NCBI GenBank assembly: GCA_045646845.1
Contig: JAZRLO010000045.1
Location: 1 to 64,000, forward strand
Direction: 5' to 3'
Length of the DNA: 64,000 nt
Source: HGM04593 sp045646845
GTDB lineage: Bacteria > Bacteroidota > Bacteroidia > Bacteroidales > Bacteroidaceae
Part shown: piece by piece, positions 34,047-43,724 of the stretch
How the letters are laid out: each line of letters starts with the position of its first letter
How positions within the stretch are numbered: the stretch's first letter is position 1
Translations under genes and position numbers: made by a program
The notes under the pieces: model-generated
Databases searched by the model: none
Told to the model about the DNA's origin: nothing
What the model saw: the letters and a program-made list of their open reading frames with translations, nothing else

Positions 34047-34258
34047 TATGGCAGGACGAAGAAAACGGACAATAGAACCGGCTATGCCGCAATTCCGTAC
34101 AGACAAAATCCTTTGTTTGCACCAAGAGATAACGATATACCGTTTCATTGTCCCGGGAGACAGTTTTTACTCTGAAATTCAGCAGAGACAAACCTTTGCA
34201 CAGGACCGGAACAAGCCACTGATGGCTATTTTTTGAGAGTAAAGAATGATCAAAGTTT

Positions 34259-34741
34259 CTAAAGAGGATGCTCTGTAGAGAACCGGTTGCCCATTTCAAG
34301 TTCCAGCAGAAATCTCTTTCTGTCAATACCGGCAGCGTAGCCGGTCATCTTTCCACCTGATCCTACCACCCTGTGACATGGCACAGCAATGAGCAATGGA
34401 TTACGGTTACACGCCATGCCTACTGCCCGTGAGGCCTGCGGTTTACCAATGCGTTCGGCCACCTCGCCATATGTCACCGTAGTGCCGTACGGTATGCGCA
34501 GCAACTCCTTCCACACCATAATCTGGAAAGCGCTCCCTTTCATACAAACAGGAAAGGCCAATTCCTTGGTTTCCGAATTAAAATACGCCTCAAGTTCCCT
34601 TTTAACCAACATGGTAAAAGGCGTGACAACGGAATCGCCGCGCTCTTCTTCAGCTACAACAGTAATAGCGGTCACACATTCGTCTTCGCAACAGACTGCT
34701 AATATCCCTATCGGTGATTCAATATAAATTTTCTCTTTCAT
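34259..34741 (-). CDS. Methylated-DNA--protein-cysteine methyltransferase
   Basis: 160 aa from ATG at 34741; an earlier ATG adds eight unlike residues. It has the suicidal-Cys motif IAVPCHRVVGSGG, the helix-turn-helix SAFQIMVWKELLRIPYGTTVTYGEVAERIG and NRNPL before the active site. It takes alkyl groups from O6 of guanine onto itself (Ogt/AGT type). No Ada-type regulatory domain is present. It lies after panB in the same direction but is separated by a terminator-like hairpin. Confidence 0.95.
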   Translation of the reverse strand: MKEKIYIESPIGILAVCCEDECVTAITVVAEEERGDSVVTPFTMLVKRELEAYFNSETKELAFPVCMKGSAFQIMVWKELLRIPYGTTVTYGEVAERIGKPQASRAVGMACNRNPLLIAVPCHRVVGSGGKMTGYAAGIDRKRFLLELEMGNRFSTEHPL

Positions 34742-34776
34742 AAACCTCCACGGCAATCCTTTCAACTGAAAGACAC

Positions 34777-34820
34777 AAGAGAGGACAACCCTGTTTTTAC
34801 TTATGGGTTGCCCTCTCTTT
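34777..34820 (-). terminator. Terminator after panB
   Basis: 15-bp stem (34777-34791 with 34805-34819, one mismatch) around GAGGACAACCC and GGGTTGCCCTC. The same core appears in the terminator at 63203. Confidence 0.75.
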
Positions 34821-34864
34821 GTTGAGGTTAATTCAACCTCTCTCTTATATCAATACGTACAAAA

Positions 34865-35686
34865 TCAATACTGCTCCTTTTCGTTGGGGAAGTCACAAGA
34901 CTTGACGTCGCTCACGTAACTGCCTACAGCATCGGTAATGATGGCGTTGAGGTCGGCATAACGGCGAAGGAATTTGGGCGCAAAATCGGCTGTCATACCG
35001 AGCATGTCGGCATATACCAGAATCTGGCCGTCAACTTTCACTCCGGCACCGATACCGATTACAGGAATGCTTATTGAAGAGGCTACCTTCTCGGCAAGCG
35101 CGGCAGGAATCTTCTCAAGAACAAGTGCAAAGCAACCTGCCTCCTCGAGCAGTTTTGCATCGGCAAGAAGTTTCTCCGCTTCAGCCTCCCCTTTTGCGCG
35201 TACGCCATAGGTACCGAACTTGTTTATGCTCTGAGGGGTAAGCCCGAGGTGTCCCATGATGGGTATTCCGGCATCGAGTATCTTGCGCACCGAAGGAAGA
35301 ATCTCTTCACCGCCCTCAAGCTTCAGAGCATCGGCATTTGTCTCCTTCATTATACGTATGGCATTCTTCACCGCCTCGTCGGCATTCACCTGATATGTTC
35401 CGAAAGGCATATCAACAACCACCAATGCACGCTTTACTCCGCGCACGACACCTCTGGCATGATATATCATCTCATCGAGCGTTATAGGCAAAGTGGTTGC
35501 GTTTCCAGCCATCACATTCGATGCAGAATCACCTACCAGAAAGGCATCTACACCGGCCGCATCGAGTATCGATGCTGTCGTATAATCGTATGCTGTGAGC
35601 ATGGCGATTTTCTCGCCCTTGCGCTTCATCTCCAAGAAACGGTTTGTAGTCACCTTGCGGGTGTCCTCAACTAAATACTTTGACAT
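34865..35686 (-). CDS. panB: 3-methyl-2-oxobutanoate hydroxymethyltransferase
   Basis: 273 aa, full length. Seen: KIAMLTAYDYTTASILDAAG, FLVGDSASNVMAG (metal-binding Asp), VVVDMPFGTYQ, ALKLEGGE, GHLGLTPQSIN, and IPVIGIGAG with VLVYADMLGM. It adds a hydroxymethyl group from methylene-THF to 2-oxoisovalerate, the first step of pantothenate synthesis. The other pan genes are not in the window. Confidence 0.97.
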   Translation of the reverse strand: MSKYLVEDTRKVTTNRFLEMKRKGEKIAMLTAYDYTTASILDAAGVDAFLVGDSASNVMAGNATTLPITLDEMIYHARGVVRGVKRALVVVDMPFGTYQVNADEAVKNAIRIMKETNADALKLEGGEEILPSVRKILDAGIPIMGHLGLTPQSINKFGTYGVRAKGEAEAEKLLADAKLLEEAGCFALVLEKIPAALAEKVASSISIPVIGIGAGVKVDGQILVYADMLGMTADFAPKFLRRYADLNAIITDAVGSYVSDVKSCDFPNEKEQY

Positions 35687-35950
35687 CTCTATTGTGTTTT
35701 TTTATGTTTGTAATATCTTCCCACACCATGGAATGGCATTCGGACTGCAAAGGTAGCCAAATAATCAAAAGCACACAAAAAAGGCGATAAAGTTTTCGAA
35801 GTTTTCGGGACATTCCGAAAAAAGGAGATAAAAATTTCAAGGATATTAATTCGGAGAACACCTTAATTTATCGCGCAAAATTTGTATCTTAGCAATTGAT
35901 TTGTTCCCGTTAACAGGAACAGGCAGACAAACAATCTTTTCCAGGAATTT

Positions 35951-38900
35951 ATGGACAGAACACTCAAGATTTACAGGGCATCGGCCGGTTCGGGAAAGAC
36001 CTTCACGCTCGCGCTCGAATATATGAAACTCGTGATAGAGAACCCATACTCGTACCGCAACATTTTGGCCGTAACATTCACTAACAAGGCTACGGGAGAG
36101 ATGAAAGAGCGTATCCTGAGCAAACTTTACGGCGTAGCGAACGGCACGAAGGATGCCGAGGATTATATGGCAAAGCTCCTCACGGGACTGCCCCACCTCA
36201 CTCCCGAGAAAATAAGGGAGAATGCGGGAAAGGCGTTCTGGATGCTGATGCACGATTACGGACACTTCCGCATACAGACTATAGACGCATTTTTCCAGAC
36301 TGTACTGCGCAGCCTTGCGAAGGAGCTTGACCTGAGCGGTGACATGGAGATCACGCTCGACGGAAAGGAGTTGCTGAACGATGCGGTTGACACATATATA
36401 AAGAAGCTTGAACCCGACACGCTGAATATTGCGCAGGTGATACGCTACATTGAGGAGCGGCTGAGCGATGGAGGACAATGGAGAGTCGGCAGCGAAATAA
36501 AGCTGTTTGCCGAAAACATTCTGAAAGAGGAGTACCAGCAGCGCGGCGAGAAACTGCGCGAGGAGATGGAGCGTGACAACGGTGTATTGCTGAAGCAGTT
36601 CCACAACGACATTACGGAGTACCGCAAGAGCATATTGGAGAAGAGCAAGAGATTGGGCGATGAGTTCTTCAGCATAACAAAGGGGTTCGTGGCAGAGGAT
36701 TTCATAGGCAACAAGGGAGGTATCTGGGGCATATTCGACAAGATGCGCAACGGCAAAGTGATAGAATGGGCACCTACCAGAGCAGCTCTGGCCAACACAC
36801 CTGAAAAAATATCTTCGAAATGCAGCAAGGTAAATGAGATTGCGGCGCTCATAAAGGATGCCGTTCCGCTTTACAGGGAGATGACGAACTGCGACCTTTC
36901 GCTCGAACATTTCCATCAGCTGGGCATGCTGAACAACATTGCATCAACACTCAAGGAGGAGAACAGCCGTGAGAACCGTTTCCTGCTTGCCGAAACTACG
37001 CATCTGCTCAGTTCAATGATAGGCAAGAACACGACATTCATATTCGAGAAGATAGGCACGGAGATTGACCACATTTTCATAGATGAATTCCAGGACACTT
37101 CCAAACTGCAGTGGACCTGCTTCCACGTGCTGCTCGAAGAGATTCTGGCACGCGGCAACTTCAACCTTATAGTAGGCGACGTAAAGCAGTCGATATACCG
37201 CTGGCGAAACAGCGACTGGAATATCATGAACAATATCGATGGATTCTTCCGTAACGACCAGATAACCTTTGCCGAACAGGATGTGAAGATTGATGGACAG
37301 GTGTATAAATCGACCAACTACCGTAGCGACCGCAGGATAATAAGCTTCAACAACGCCCTCTACCGGGCTGCCATAAATACTATAAAGAGCAGCTATAGCG
37401 ACAAGATCGACCCCAAAGGGATGAAGGAGATTGAACAGGCGTATTCCGATGTAGAACAGGCGATACCGCTGCCCGCCCCCGGCAAAAAGGAGAAGCCGCA
37501 GCAAGGATACGCAGAGGTGCGCGCAATACCCAAGAAGGACAAGAAGGACAACTTCACGGTAAATGCCATAAGCCAACTGATGAAGACACTGCATCATCTG
37601 CTGGAAGAGAAGAATATCGCACCGCGCGACATCGTGATACTGATGCGTACGAAGAAGAAAAAGATGCAGATGGTGGTCGAAGCTTTCAACAGTGAGTTTC
37701 CGAACCTGAAGATTGTCAGCGACGAGGCATACAAACTCTCTTCGTCGCTTGCCGTGCAGCTTGTGATAGCGTCGTTACGCTACATTGCCACGCCGGACGA
37801 CAAAATCAACATCGCCAACATGGTGAAGCTGTACAACAAGGTTATAAACAAGGTCGATTACAGTTTCCGTGCGAAAGGCGACAAGGAGGCTCTGCACGAG
37901 TTACTGCCTGAGGAGTTCCGCGCAGCACTTGAACGGCTCAAGAGACTTCCGCTGTACGAACTCATAGAGCAGTTGCTGTCGCTACTGAACATAAAGGACG
38001 CGAAGGACGAGGAGGCCTACATTTATGCACTGCTCGACCATGCGGCGCAGTATATAAACACACGAAGTTCGGACATACACAAGTTTCTGAACGCATGGGA
38101 CGAGAGCATACACGACAAGAGCATTCCGGCCGAAAGCATAGACAGCATACGCATAATGACAGTACACAAGTCCAAGGGACTGGAATTCCACACGGTAATA
38201 ATTCCGCTATGCGACTGGGCACTGACCGGGGACAGCCGTTCCCTGCTATGGTGCGAACCGACCGGTGAACCATTCAATACGCTGAGCCTGTTGCCGATAA
38301 ACAACAAACAGGCAATGACGAAGAGCATATTCAGCAAAGACTATTACAAGGATTACATGTACCAGGTCGTTGACAACCTGAACATACTCTACGTTGCCAC
38401 TACAAGAGCAAAGAGCAACCTGTTCATATTCACCGACGGCAGCGGCGGACGTGGAGAGAACGTATCGAAACTGATGAACAAGGTCATCGAGAACATCACC
38501 CACCTCGATGGTTCGACATTGGACCAGTCTGAAGGTACATTCAGATATGGAGAAATCGTAGGAAGCAAAAGTGGGAAAAAAGAGAAGGAGGAGAAAGAGG
38601 AGAAGGAAGAGAAGAAGAACCCGTTCGAAACAGAACCGCAGATAGTGGAACAGCCTTTCACCTTCTACGAAAGCAAAATAGAATTCAGACAGTCGAACGA
38701 ACTTGAGCGTTTCCTCTCCGACAACGAAGAGGAGAAGAGGCAGTACGACTACATAGAAGAAGGAAAGCTCATGCACCTTGTGATGTCGGGCATAGAGAAA
38801 AAGGAGGACATTGAAAAGACACTGAGACGCATAATGACGGAAGGCCTCATTTCCACCGAAGAGAAATACGACAGGATAAAGAGGCTTGTGGAAAAGGCCC

Positions 38901-39175
38901 TTACACTGCCCGAAGCGGCAGAATGGTTCAACGGCAGTTACAGGCTGTACAACGAATGCGCCATACTCAGCAACGACGAAAAGAAGACCCGCCGCCCCGA
39001 CCGGGTAATGATAAAGGGAAAGAAAGCCGTGGTGGTGGATTACAAGTTCGGACGCGAAGACAAAAAATACAAAGAACAGGTGAAGAAATATATGGAACTT
39101 CTTGAAAATATCGGCTACACCGATGTCAAGGGGTATCTATGGTACGTATATAAGAATTATACAAAGGAGGTTTGA
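35951..39175 (+). CDS. AddA-like UvrD/RecB-family helicase-nuclease
   Basis: 1074 aa. Helicase motifs in order: Walker A RASAGSGKTFTLA (near 9-21), motif Ia VTFTNKATGEM, motif II IDEFQDTSKLQW (near 377), motif III GDVKQSIYRWRNSDW, TVHKSKGLEFHTVI (motif V) and LYVATTRAKSNLFI (motif VI). The end has a PD-(D/E)XK nuclease: RPDRVMIKGKKAVVVDYKFG. It is the helicase partner of the next gene; the two form a RecBCD/AddAB-type end-processing complex for double-strand break repair. A -7-like TATCTTAG lies at 35885-35892. Confidence 0.92.
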   Translation: MDRTLKIYRASAGSGKTFTLALEYMKLVIENPYSYRNILAVTFTNKATGEMKERILSKLYGVANGTKDAEDYMAKLLTGLPHLTPEKIRENAGKAFWMLMHDYGHFRIQTIDAFFQTVLRSLAKELDLSGDMEITLDGKELLNDAVDTYIKKLEPDTLNIAQVIRYIEERLSDGGQWRVGSEIKLFAENILKEEYQQRGEKLREEMERDNGVLLKQFHNDITEYRKSILEKSKRLGDEFFSITKGFVAEDFIGNKGGIWGIFDKMRNGKVIEWAPTRAALANTPEKISSKCSKVNEIAALIKDAVPLYREMTNCDLSLEHFHQLGMLNNIASTLKEENSRENRFLLAETTHLLSSMIGKNTTFIFEKIGTEIDHIFIDEFQDTSKLQWTCFHVLLEEILARGNFNLIVGDVKQSIYRWRNSDWNIMNNIDGFFRNDQITFAEQDVKIDGQVYKSTNYRSDRRIISFNNALYRAAINTIKSSYSDKIDPKGMKEIEQAYSDVEQAIPLPAPGKKEKPQQGYAEVRAIPKKDKKDNFTVNAISQLMKTLHHLLEEKNIAPRDIVILMRTKKKKMQMVVEAFNSEFPNLKIVSDEAYKLSSSLAVQLVIASLRYIATPDDKINIANMVKLYNKVINKVDYSFRAKGDKEALHELLPEEFRAALERLKRLPLYELIEQLLSLLNIKDAKDEEAYIYALLDHAAQYINTRSSDIHKFLNAWDESIHDKSIPAESIDSIRIMTVHKSKGLEFHTVIIPLCDWALTGDSRSLLWCEPTGEPFNTLSLLPINNKQAMTKSIFSKDYYKDYMYQVVDNLNILYVATTRAKSNLFIFTDGSGGRGENVSKLMNKVIENITHLDGSTLDQSEGTFRYGEIVGSKSGKKEKEEKEEKEEKKNPFETEPQIVEQPFTFYESKIEFRQSNELERFLSDNEEEKRQYDYIEEGKLMHLVMSGIEKKEDIEKTLRRIMTEGLISTEEKYDRIKRLVEKALTLPEAAEWFNGSYRLYNECAILSNDEKKTRRPDRVMIKGKKAVVVDYKFGREDKKYKEQVKKYMELLENIGYTDVKGYLWYVYKNYTKEV
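39163..39170 (+). promoter_or_regulatory. Strong Shine-Dalgarno site for the AddB-like gene
   Basis: AAAGGAGG ends 6 nt before the ATG at 39177 and lies inside the end of the AddA-like gene. Such a site is rare in this phylum and supports the 39177 start. Confidence 0.6.
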
Positions 39176-39176
39176 G

Positions 39177-42134
39177 ATGAGACAGTTTCTTAAAACAGTA
39201 GCAGAGGACCTGTACAATAGAGTCAACGGACATTTCGAGGACATCGCAGTGATATTCCCGAACAAGCGTGCAAGCCTTTTCTTCAGCGAATATCTATTAG
39301 CCATCAATGGCGGAAAACCGATGTGGAGCCCACGATACATGACTATCGGAGAACTCTTCCAGCAGAACAGCACTCTGACAGTAGGCGACAGCATACTGCT
39401 GGTAAGCAAGCTGTACAAGCAGTATGTGAGGCCGATGAGAGCCGATGAGACTCAGGAGGAGTACGAAAAGAGCGTCGAATCGCTTGACAGCTTCTATTAT
39501 TGGGGAGAGATGCTGTTGCGCGACTTCGACGATATTGACAAGCACCTTGCCGACCCGAAGCAGCTGTTCGCCAATATAAAGGAACTGCGCGAGATGGGAA
39601 TAGCCAAGGAGACGCTTACAAAGGAGCAAGCCGATTCGATAGCGCAGTTCTTCAAGAACTTCAAGCCCGAGGACGAGAGTGGTATAAAGCAGAATTTCCT
39701 GGGCGTATGGGAGAGGTTGTATGCAATATACACAGGCTTCAAGGAGTCTTTGCGCCGCGAAAGCCTTGCATACGAAGGCATGCTGTACCGCGATGTGATT
39801 GAACATAAAGAGGAGATCGCTCTGCCGCACGAAAAATATGTATTCGTGGGATTCAATGCCTTGAATGACGTGGAGACCGCTCTTTTCGACTTCATCAACA
39901 GACAGAAAAAGGCACTCTTCTATTGGGACTACGATGTACATTACACAGGAAACATATACCACGAGGCCGGCCACTTCATGCGCAAGAACCTCGAACAGTT
40001 CCCTAACGCATTGGGAAAACAGCATTTCGACAACATGTCGAAGAAAAAGGAGGTCACCATTGTTGAGGCCAGCAGCGAGAGTATAGAAGCACGATACATA
40101 TCTACATGGCTCAATGAGAGCCTTACGGAGAATGAGATAGAGACAGCCGTGGTACTGTGCGACGAAAGCATGTTGGAGCCTGTACTCCACACCATTCCCC
40201 CGGAAGCAAACGGCAAGAAGCTTGAGAGCATGAACGTTACAATGGGATTCCCTATTTCACACACGCCCGTTTTCACACTGCTAAAATTGATTGTTGACAT
40301 GCATACGCGCGGTTGGAGCGAAAAGCATGGCACATATACGTTGCAGGCCGTGAGCGAAGTGCTGAACCACCCGTATGTGGTACGGTGCAGCGAGAAGAGC
40401 CTGACCCTTCGCAAGGAACTGCTCGAAGAGAAACGTTTCTTCCCGTCAATTGAAGAGCTTTCGGCCGATGATTTCCTGTCGGGTATTTTCCGCCGTACTA
40501 CAGACAACAAGGTGTGGTTCGAAAACATTGCAGCGACAGTAAAGACCATTGCAGACAGTTACTCAGCTACAGACAGGGAGAAGATGGAACTTTATGACAA
40601 GATGTTCTGCGAGTCGATATACAAGGCATATACCCAGGTACAGCGCATAGTCAGCCTCGTTGACAGCGGCGAGTTGCAGATGAGGCAGCAGACATTAGGA
40701 CGTCTTCTTGTAAAAATGCTTTCGTTCCAGAGCCTTCCGTTCCATGGCGAACCGGTAATAGGACTGCAGGTCATGGGCCTTCTCGAAACGCGCAACCTCG
40801 ACTTCAGGAATGTGATATTGCTGGGAATGAACGAAGGCAACATGCCCAAGAAGAGCAACGAGAACTCATATATACCCTACAACCTGCGCCGAGCATTCGG
40901 GCTCACGCTCAGCGAGCACCGCGATTCGATATATACCTACTATTTCTATCGCCTGATACAACGTGCTGAAAAGGTCACGCTGGTATATAACAGTGCACCC
41001 GAGGGCAAGTCACGCGGCGAATGTTCGAGATACATACTGCAGCTGATGGGCAGCAACCTTTATGAGATAAAACATATTGCATTGAGTTCGCACCAGGGCA
41101 ACGACAGCATGAAGAGCGATGACATAACAAAGACCGAAGATGTCATAGAGGCACTACGCTCCAAGTTCGGCATCACAGGAAAAAAGAAGATATGGGAAAT
41201 CACACCATCAGCCATAAACAGCTACATAAGATGCGGCGTGTCGTTCTTCTACAAATATGTGTTGGGAATAAGAAAAGCCGATGAATTGAGCGAAGAGATA
41301 GGGAACAACGATTTCGGAAACATCTTCCATGCTGCGGCTGATGCTCTCTACAAGCACCTCTCGGACGAAACGAACGGTATGATAACGAAGAATGCACTCG
41401 AATACTACGTCCAGAATGAGAACCTTCTGTACCGATACATCGACAATGCATTCTCAAGCGTGTTCTTCAACGGCGGAAAGCCGGAATACAATGGTGAGCA
41501 ATACATAAACCGCGGTGTTCTGCACCATTTCCTGCTAAGGCTTGTAAAGATGGACTGCAAATTCGCACCGTTCCTGTACATAGGCGGTGAAAGGAAGATA
41601 AACATGCCTTACACCATTGAAAGCAACGGGCACAGAATTGAAATTGCTCTCGGAGGAACAATAGACCGCATAGACATAAAGGACGGAACTATAAACATTG
41701 TGGATTACAAGACCGGCAGGAACAACAACGACAGCAAGACATCACTCGATGACATATTTGCACATGAGACCCCATCATCGGGATACCGTCTGCAGGCATT
41801 CCTCTACTCCATCATACTCGATGAACTGCTCAACGGCAAGGAGTGCGTGGGAGACAAGGATTTCAGGTGGATTGATAAGGTAAAGACCGACAGCGCAAGA
41901 AAGATTTCGCCTGCACTGCTGTATATACACGACCCAGTAAACAGCATGCGCGACAACTTTATCGTTGATATACTGAAAACGCCTGTCAATGACATAACCG
42001 CAATCAAGAGCGAATATATGACAAGACTTGATGCAGTCCTTAATGAGATTTTCGACATTGACAAACCATTCAGGGCCACGACAGACGAGAAGAAATGCGA
42101 ACATTGCGATTTTCGGAAAATCTGCGGAAAATAA
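39177..42134 (+). CDS. AddB-like PD-(D/E)XK nuclease subunit
   Basis: 985 aa from ATG 39177, one base after the AddA-like stop. The N-terminal part (DIAVIFPNKRASLFFSEYL) is an inactive-helicase-like AddB fold. The nuclease is at the end: GGTIDRIDIKDGTINIVDYKTGR near residue 820. A Cys in YIRCGVSFFYKYVLG near 680 and three at the extreme C-terminus (CEHCDFRKIC) fit the 4Fe-4S staple of AddB-type nucleases. It cuts the second strand and helps recognise control sites in AddAB complexes. Confidence 0.9.
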   Translation: MRQFLKTVAEDLYNRVNGHFEDIAVIFPNKRASLFFSEYLLAINGGKPMWSPRYMTIGELFQQNSTLTVGDSILLVSKLYKQYVRPMRADETQEEYEKSVESLDSFYYWGEMLLRDFDDIDKHLADPKQLFANIKELREMGIAKETLTKEQADSIAQFFKNFKPEDESGIKQNFLGVWERLYAIYTGFKESLRRESLAYEGMLYRDVIEHKEEIALPHEKYVFVGFNALNDVETALFDFINRQKKALFYWDYDVHYTGNIYHEAGHFMRKNLEQFPNALGKQHFDNMSKKKEVTIVEASSESIEARYISTWLNESLTENEIETAVVLCDESMLEPVLHTIPPEANGKKLESMNVTMGFPISHTPVFTLLKLIVDMHTRGWSEKHGTYTLQAVSEVLNHPYVVRCSEKSLTLRKELLEEKRFFPSIEELSADDFLSGIFRRTTDNKVWFENIAATVKTIADSYSATDREKMELYDKMFCESIYKAYTQVQRIVSLVDSGELQMRQQTLGRLLVKMLSFQSLPFHGEPVIGLQVMGLLETRNLDFRNVILLGMNEGNMPKKSNENSYIPYNLRRAFGLTLSEHRDSIYTYYFYRLIQRAEKVTLVYNSAPEGKSRGECSRYILQLMGSNLYEIKHIALSSHQGNDSMKSDDITKTEDVIEALRSKFGITGKKKIWEITPSAINSYIRCGVSFFYKYVLGIRKADELSEEIGNNDFGNIFHAAADALYKHLSDETNGMITKNALEYYVQNENLLYRYIDNAFSSVFFNGGKPEYNGEQYINRGVLHHFLLRLVKMDCKFAPFLYIGGERKINMPYTIESNGHRIEIALGGTIDRIDIKDGTINIVDYKTGRNNNDSKTSLDDIFAHETPSSGYRLQAFLYSIILDELLNGKECVGDKDFRWIDKVKTDSARKISPALLYIHDPVNSMRDNFIVDILKTPVNDITAIKSEYMTRLDAVLNEIFDIDKPFRATTDEKKCEHCDFRKICGK

Positions 42135-42274
42135 CATTTTTTAACATTAACAAGGCAAACCATCCGGCATGCTCATCTGTTATCAATATGTGTTTTTCAT
42201 AGTAATAGATTTTCCGGAAGTACTTGCCTGTGAAGGTCGGTGCCCGAACGGGCAAAGGCGTTTGCCCGGACAGC

Positions 42275-42308
42275 AATGCCACTCCTTTCCCCTGGGAGTG
42301 GCATTTTA
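42275..42308 (+). terminator. Terminator-like hairpin
   Basis: 11-bp stem AATGCCACTCC (42275-42285) with GGAGTGGCATT (42295-42305), a short T run. Confidence 0.6.
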
Positions 42309-42439
42309 CATAATACTGAGACAGCGGCGGCTCCTTTGTTCTTATACTCGCTCTCATAGCTGTTTACGAAAGTTGATACTCTAAATAACGGACTTTACAT
42401 CAAGCCTTTGAATTTATTTTCCATAAACGGCAACATTCG

Positions 42440-42471
42440 TTTGTAAAATGTTTTCATAATCATTATATTCG
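42440..42471 (+). promoter_or_regulatory. Promoter for the WG-repeat gene
   Basis: TTTG at 42440-42443, a 20-bp spacer, TATATTCG at 42464-42471. Confidence 0.7.
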
Positions 42472-42496
42472 CATCGATGAACAAAAAACTACCAGA

Positions 42497-43657
42497 ATGA
42501 ATACCGACGAAACAAACAAAGCCGAAAGGAATGAAAACCATGTTACAGGCGAAAACAGAACAACAAGTTCCAAAGAACCGGTTTACACATCACTGGGAGA
42601 ATCGGGTCTTGTCATGGATGAGGATGGAGAATTGTACAATGCGTCTGACTTGTCCCCGATAGAGTCCATCGCTTCCAGGAACAACAGCACTTCACAGAAC
42701 ATCAGTACCTCCAAATTAAAGAATTTTGGCGTAGCATCGGAGCTGGATAACAAAAGCAACCCGGCTTATTGGTATTACGACTATGACCCACGATACTGCG
42801 GACCGAGCCGTGAAGCCTGGATGGAGGAAATGGCTAAAAGGCACCGCAGGATGGCAAAGAAGAAAAAGGAGACCATAAAAAAGCTGAATGCAGGGAATCA
42901 CTTTAATGAAGAGAAGGAACTTGGATTGTATCCCACATACAAGGTTCTCCAATCAGGCATGGTATTCACAGGAGTTGTTGACAGCAAAGGCAACGTTGTA
43001 GTTCCGAGCGACAAATACTCTTTTGTGGGCAGATACAACAATGGCCTGGCCCAGGCACAAAACAAAAAAAACAAGAAATGGGGGTTCATAGACAGAATGG
43101 GAAACGAAGTGATACCCTGCACATGGCGTTCTGTAGGAATCTTCAATGAGAATTTCGCATGCGTTCAGGACGATAACCGTAAATGCGGTTACGTGGACCG
43201 TAATGGCAAACTGGTGATACCATGCACATGGGACGAGGGGTGGCCTTTTCATGAAAAATTGGCAAAAGTACAGAAGGATGGCAAGTTTGGTATGATTGAC
43301 CCCAACGGTGTTGTGATAATCCCATGTGTCTGGAAAGGAATGGGCCAATGCAGTTACGGTTGCATAAATGTAATGAACGATGAGGGCAAATGCGGATACC
43401 TTGACTGGAAAGGCGACACGGTAGCTCCCTGCCAATGGAAGCAAGTCTGGTCTTTCGTCGAAGGACGTGGCATTGTCCAAGACTTCAACAACCGCCTCGG
43501 CTACATAAACAACAATGGAAAACTGGTTATACCTTGCCGTTGGAAGAAAGCAAGCCAATTCAATAACGGTGTGGCAAGAGTGTCCGACTCCAAGAAATTC
43601 TTCTTTTTCAACAAATGGGTATATATTGACCGCGAAGGCCGCATAGTGAAGGAGTGA
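42497..43657 (+). CDS. WG-repeat protein
   Basis: 386 aa with no signal peptide. The first 150 residues are polar and low in complexity (Asn/Ser/Glu-rich), ending in a Lys-rich helix (MAKKKKETIKKLNAG). Residues about 160-386 are six or seven WG (beta-strand) repeats of the form GxIDxxGxxVIPCxW, for example WGFIDRMGNEVIPCTW, CGYVDRNGKLVIPCTW and LGYINNNGKLVIPCRW. WG repeats form open beta-solenoid or propeller-like binding surfaces. The function here is unknown. Single gene, own promoter. Confidence 0.88.
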   Translation: MNTDETNKAERNENHVTGENRTTSSKEPVYTSLGESGLVMDEDGELYNASDLSPIESIASRNNSTSQNISTSKLKNFGVASELDNKSNPAYWYYDYDPRYCGPSREAWMEEMAKRHRRMAKKKKETIKKLNAGNHFNEEKELGLYPTYKVLQSGMVFTGVVDSKGNVVVPSDKYSFVGRYNNGLAQAQNKKNKKWGFIDRMGNEVIPCTWRSVGIFNENFACVQDDNRKCGYVDRNGKLVIPCTWDEGWPFHEKLAKVQKDGKFGMIDPNGVVIIPCVWKGMGQCSYGCINVMNDEGKCGYLDWKGDTVAPCQWKQVWSFVEGRGIVQDFNNRLGYINNNGKLVIPCRWKKASQFNNGVARVSDSKKFFFFNKWVYIDREGRIVKE

Positions 43658-43724
43658 TTCAAAAGAATCTCTGTCACACAGCTCTTGAATACGGCATCGC
43701 CGTCAACAATGAATACCAAGGTCT

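Larger units (their letters stand above)
42135..42496. other. Intergenic region with stacked hairpins
   Basis: There is no gene in 362 bp. It holds mutually exclusive hairpins TGCCCG/CGGGCA (42241-42254) and CGGGCAAA/TTTGCCCG (42249-42268), then a terminator-like stem (42275-42305), and at its right end the promoter of the WG-repeat gene. Confidence 0.55.

Noticed and set aside
34003..34236. 77-codon plus-strand ORF after rpsP
   Set aside because: It contains the rpsP terminator, has no family-like sequence and no promoter; taken as chance.
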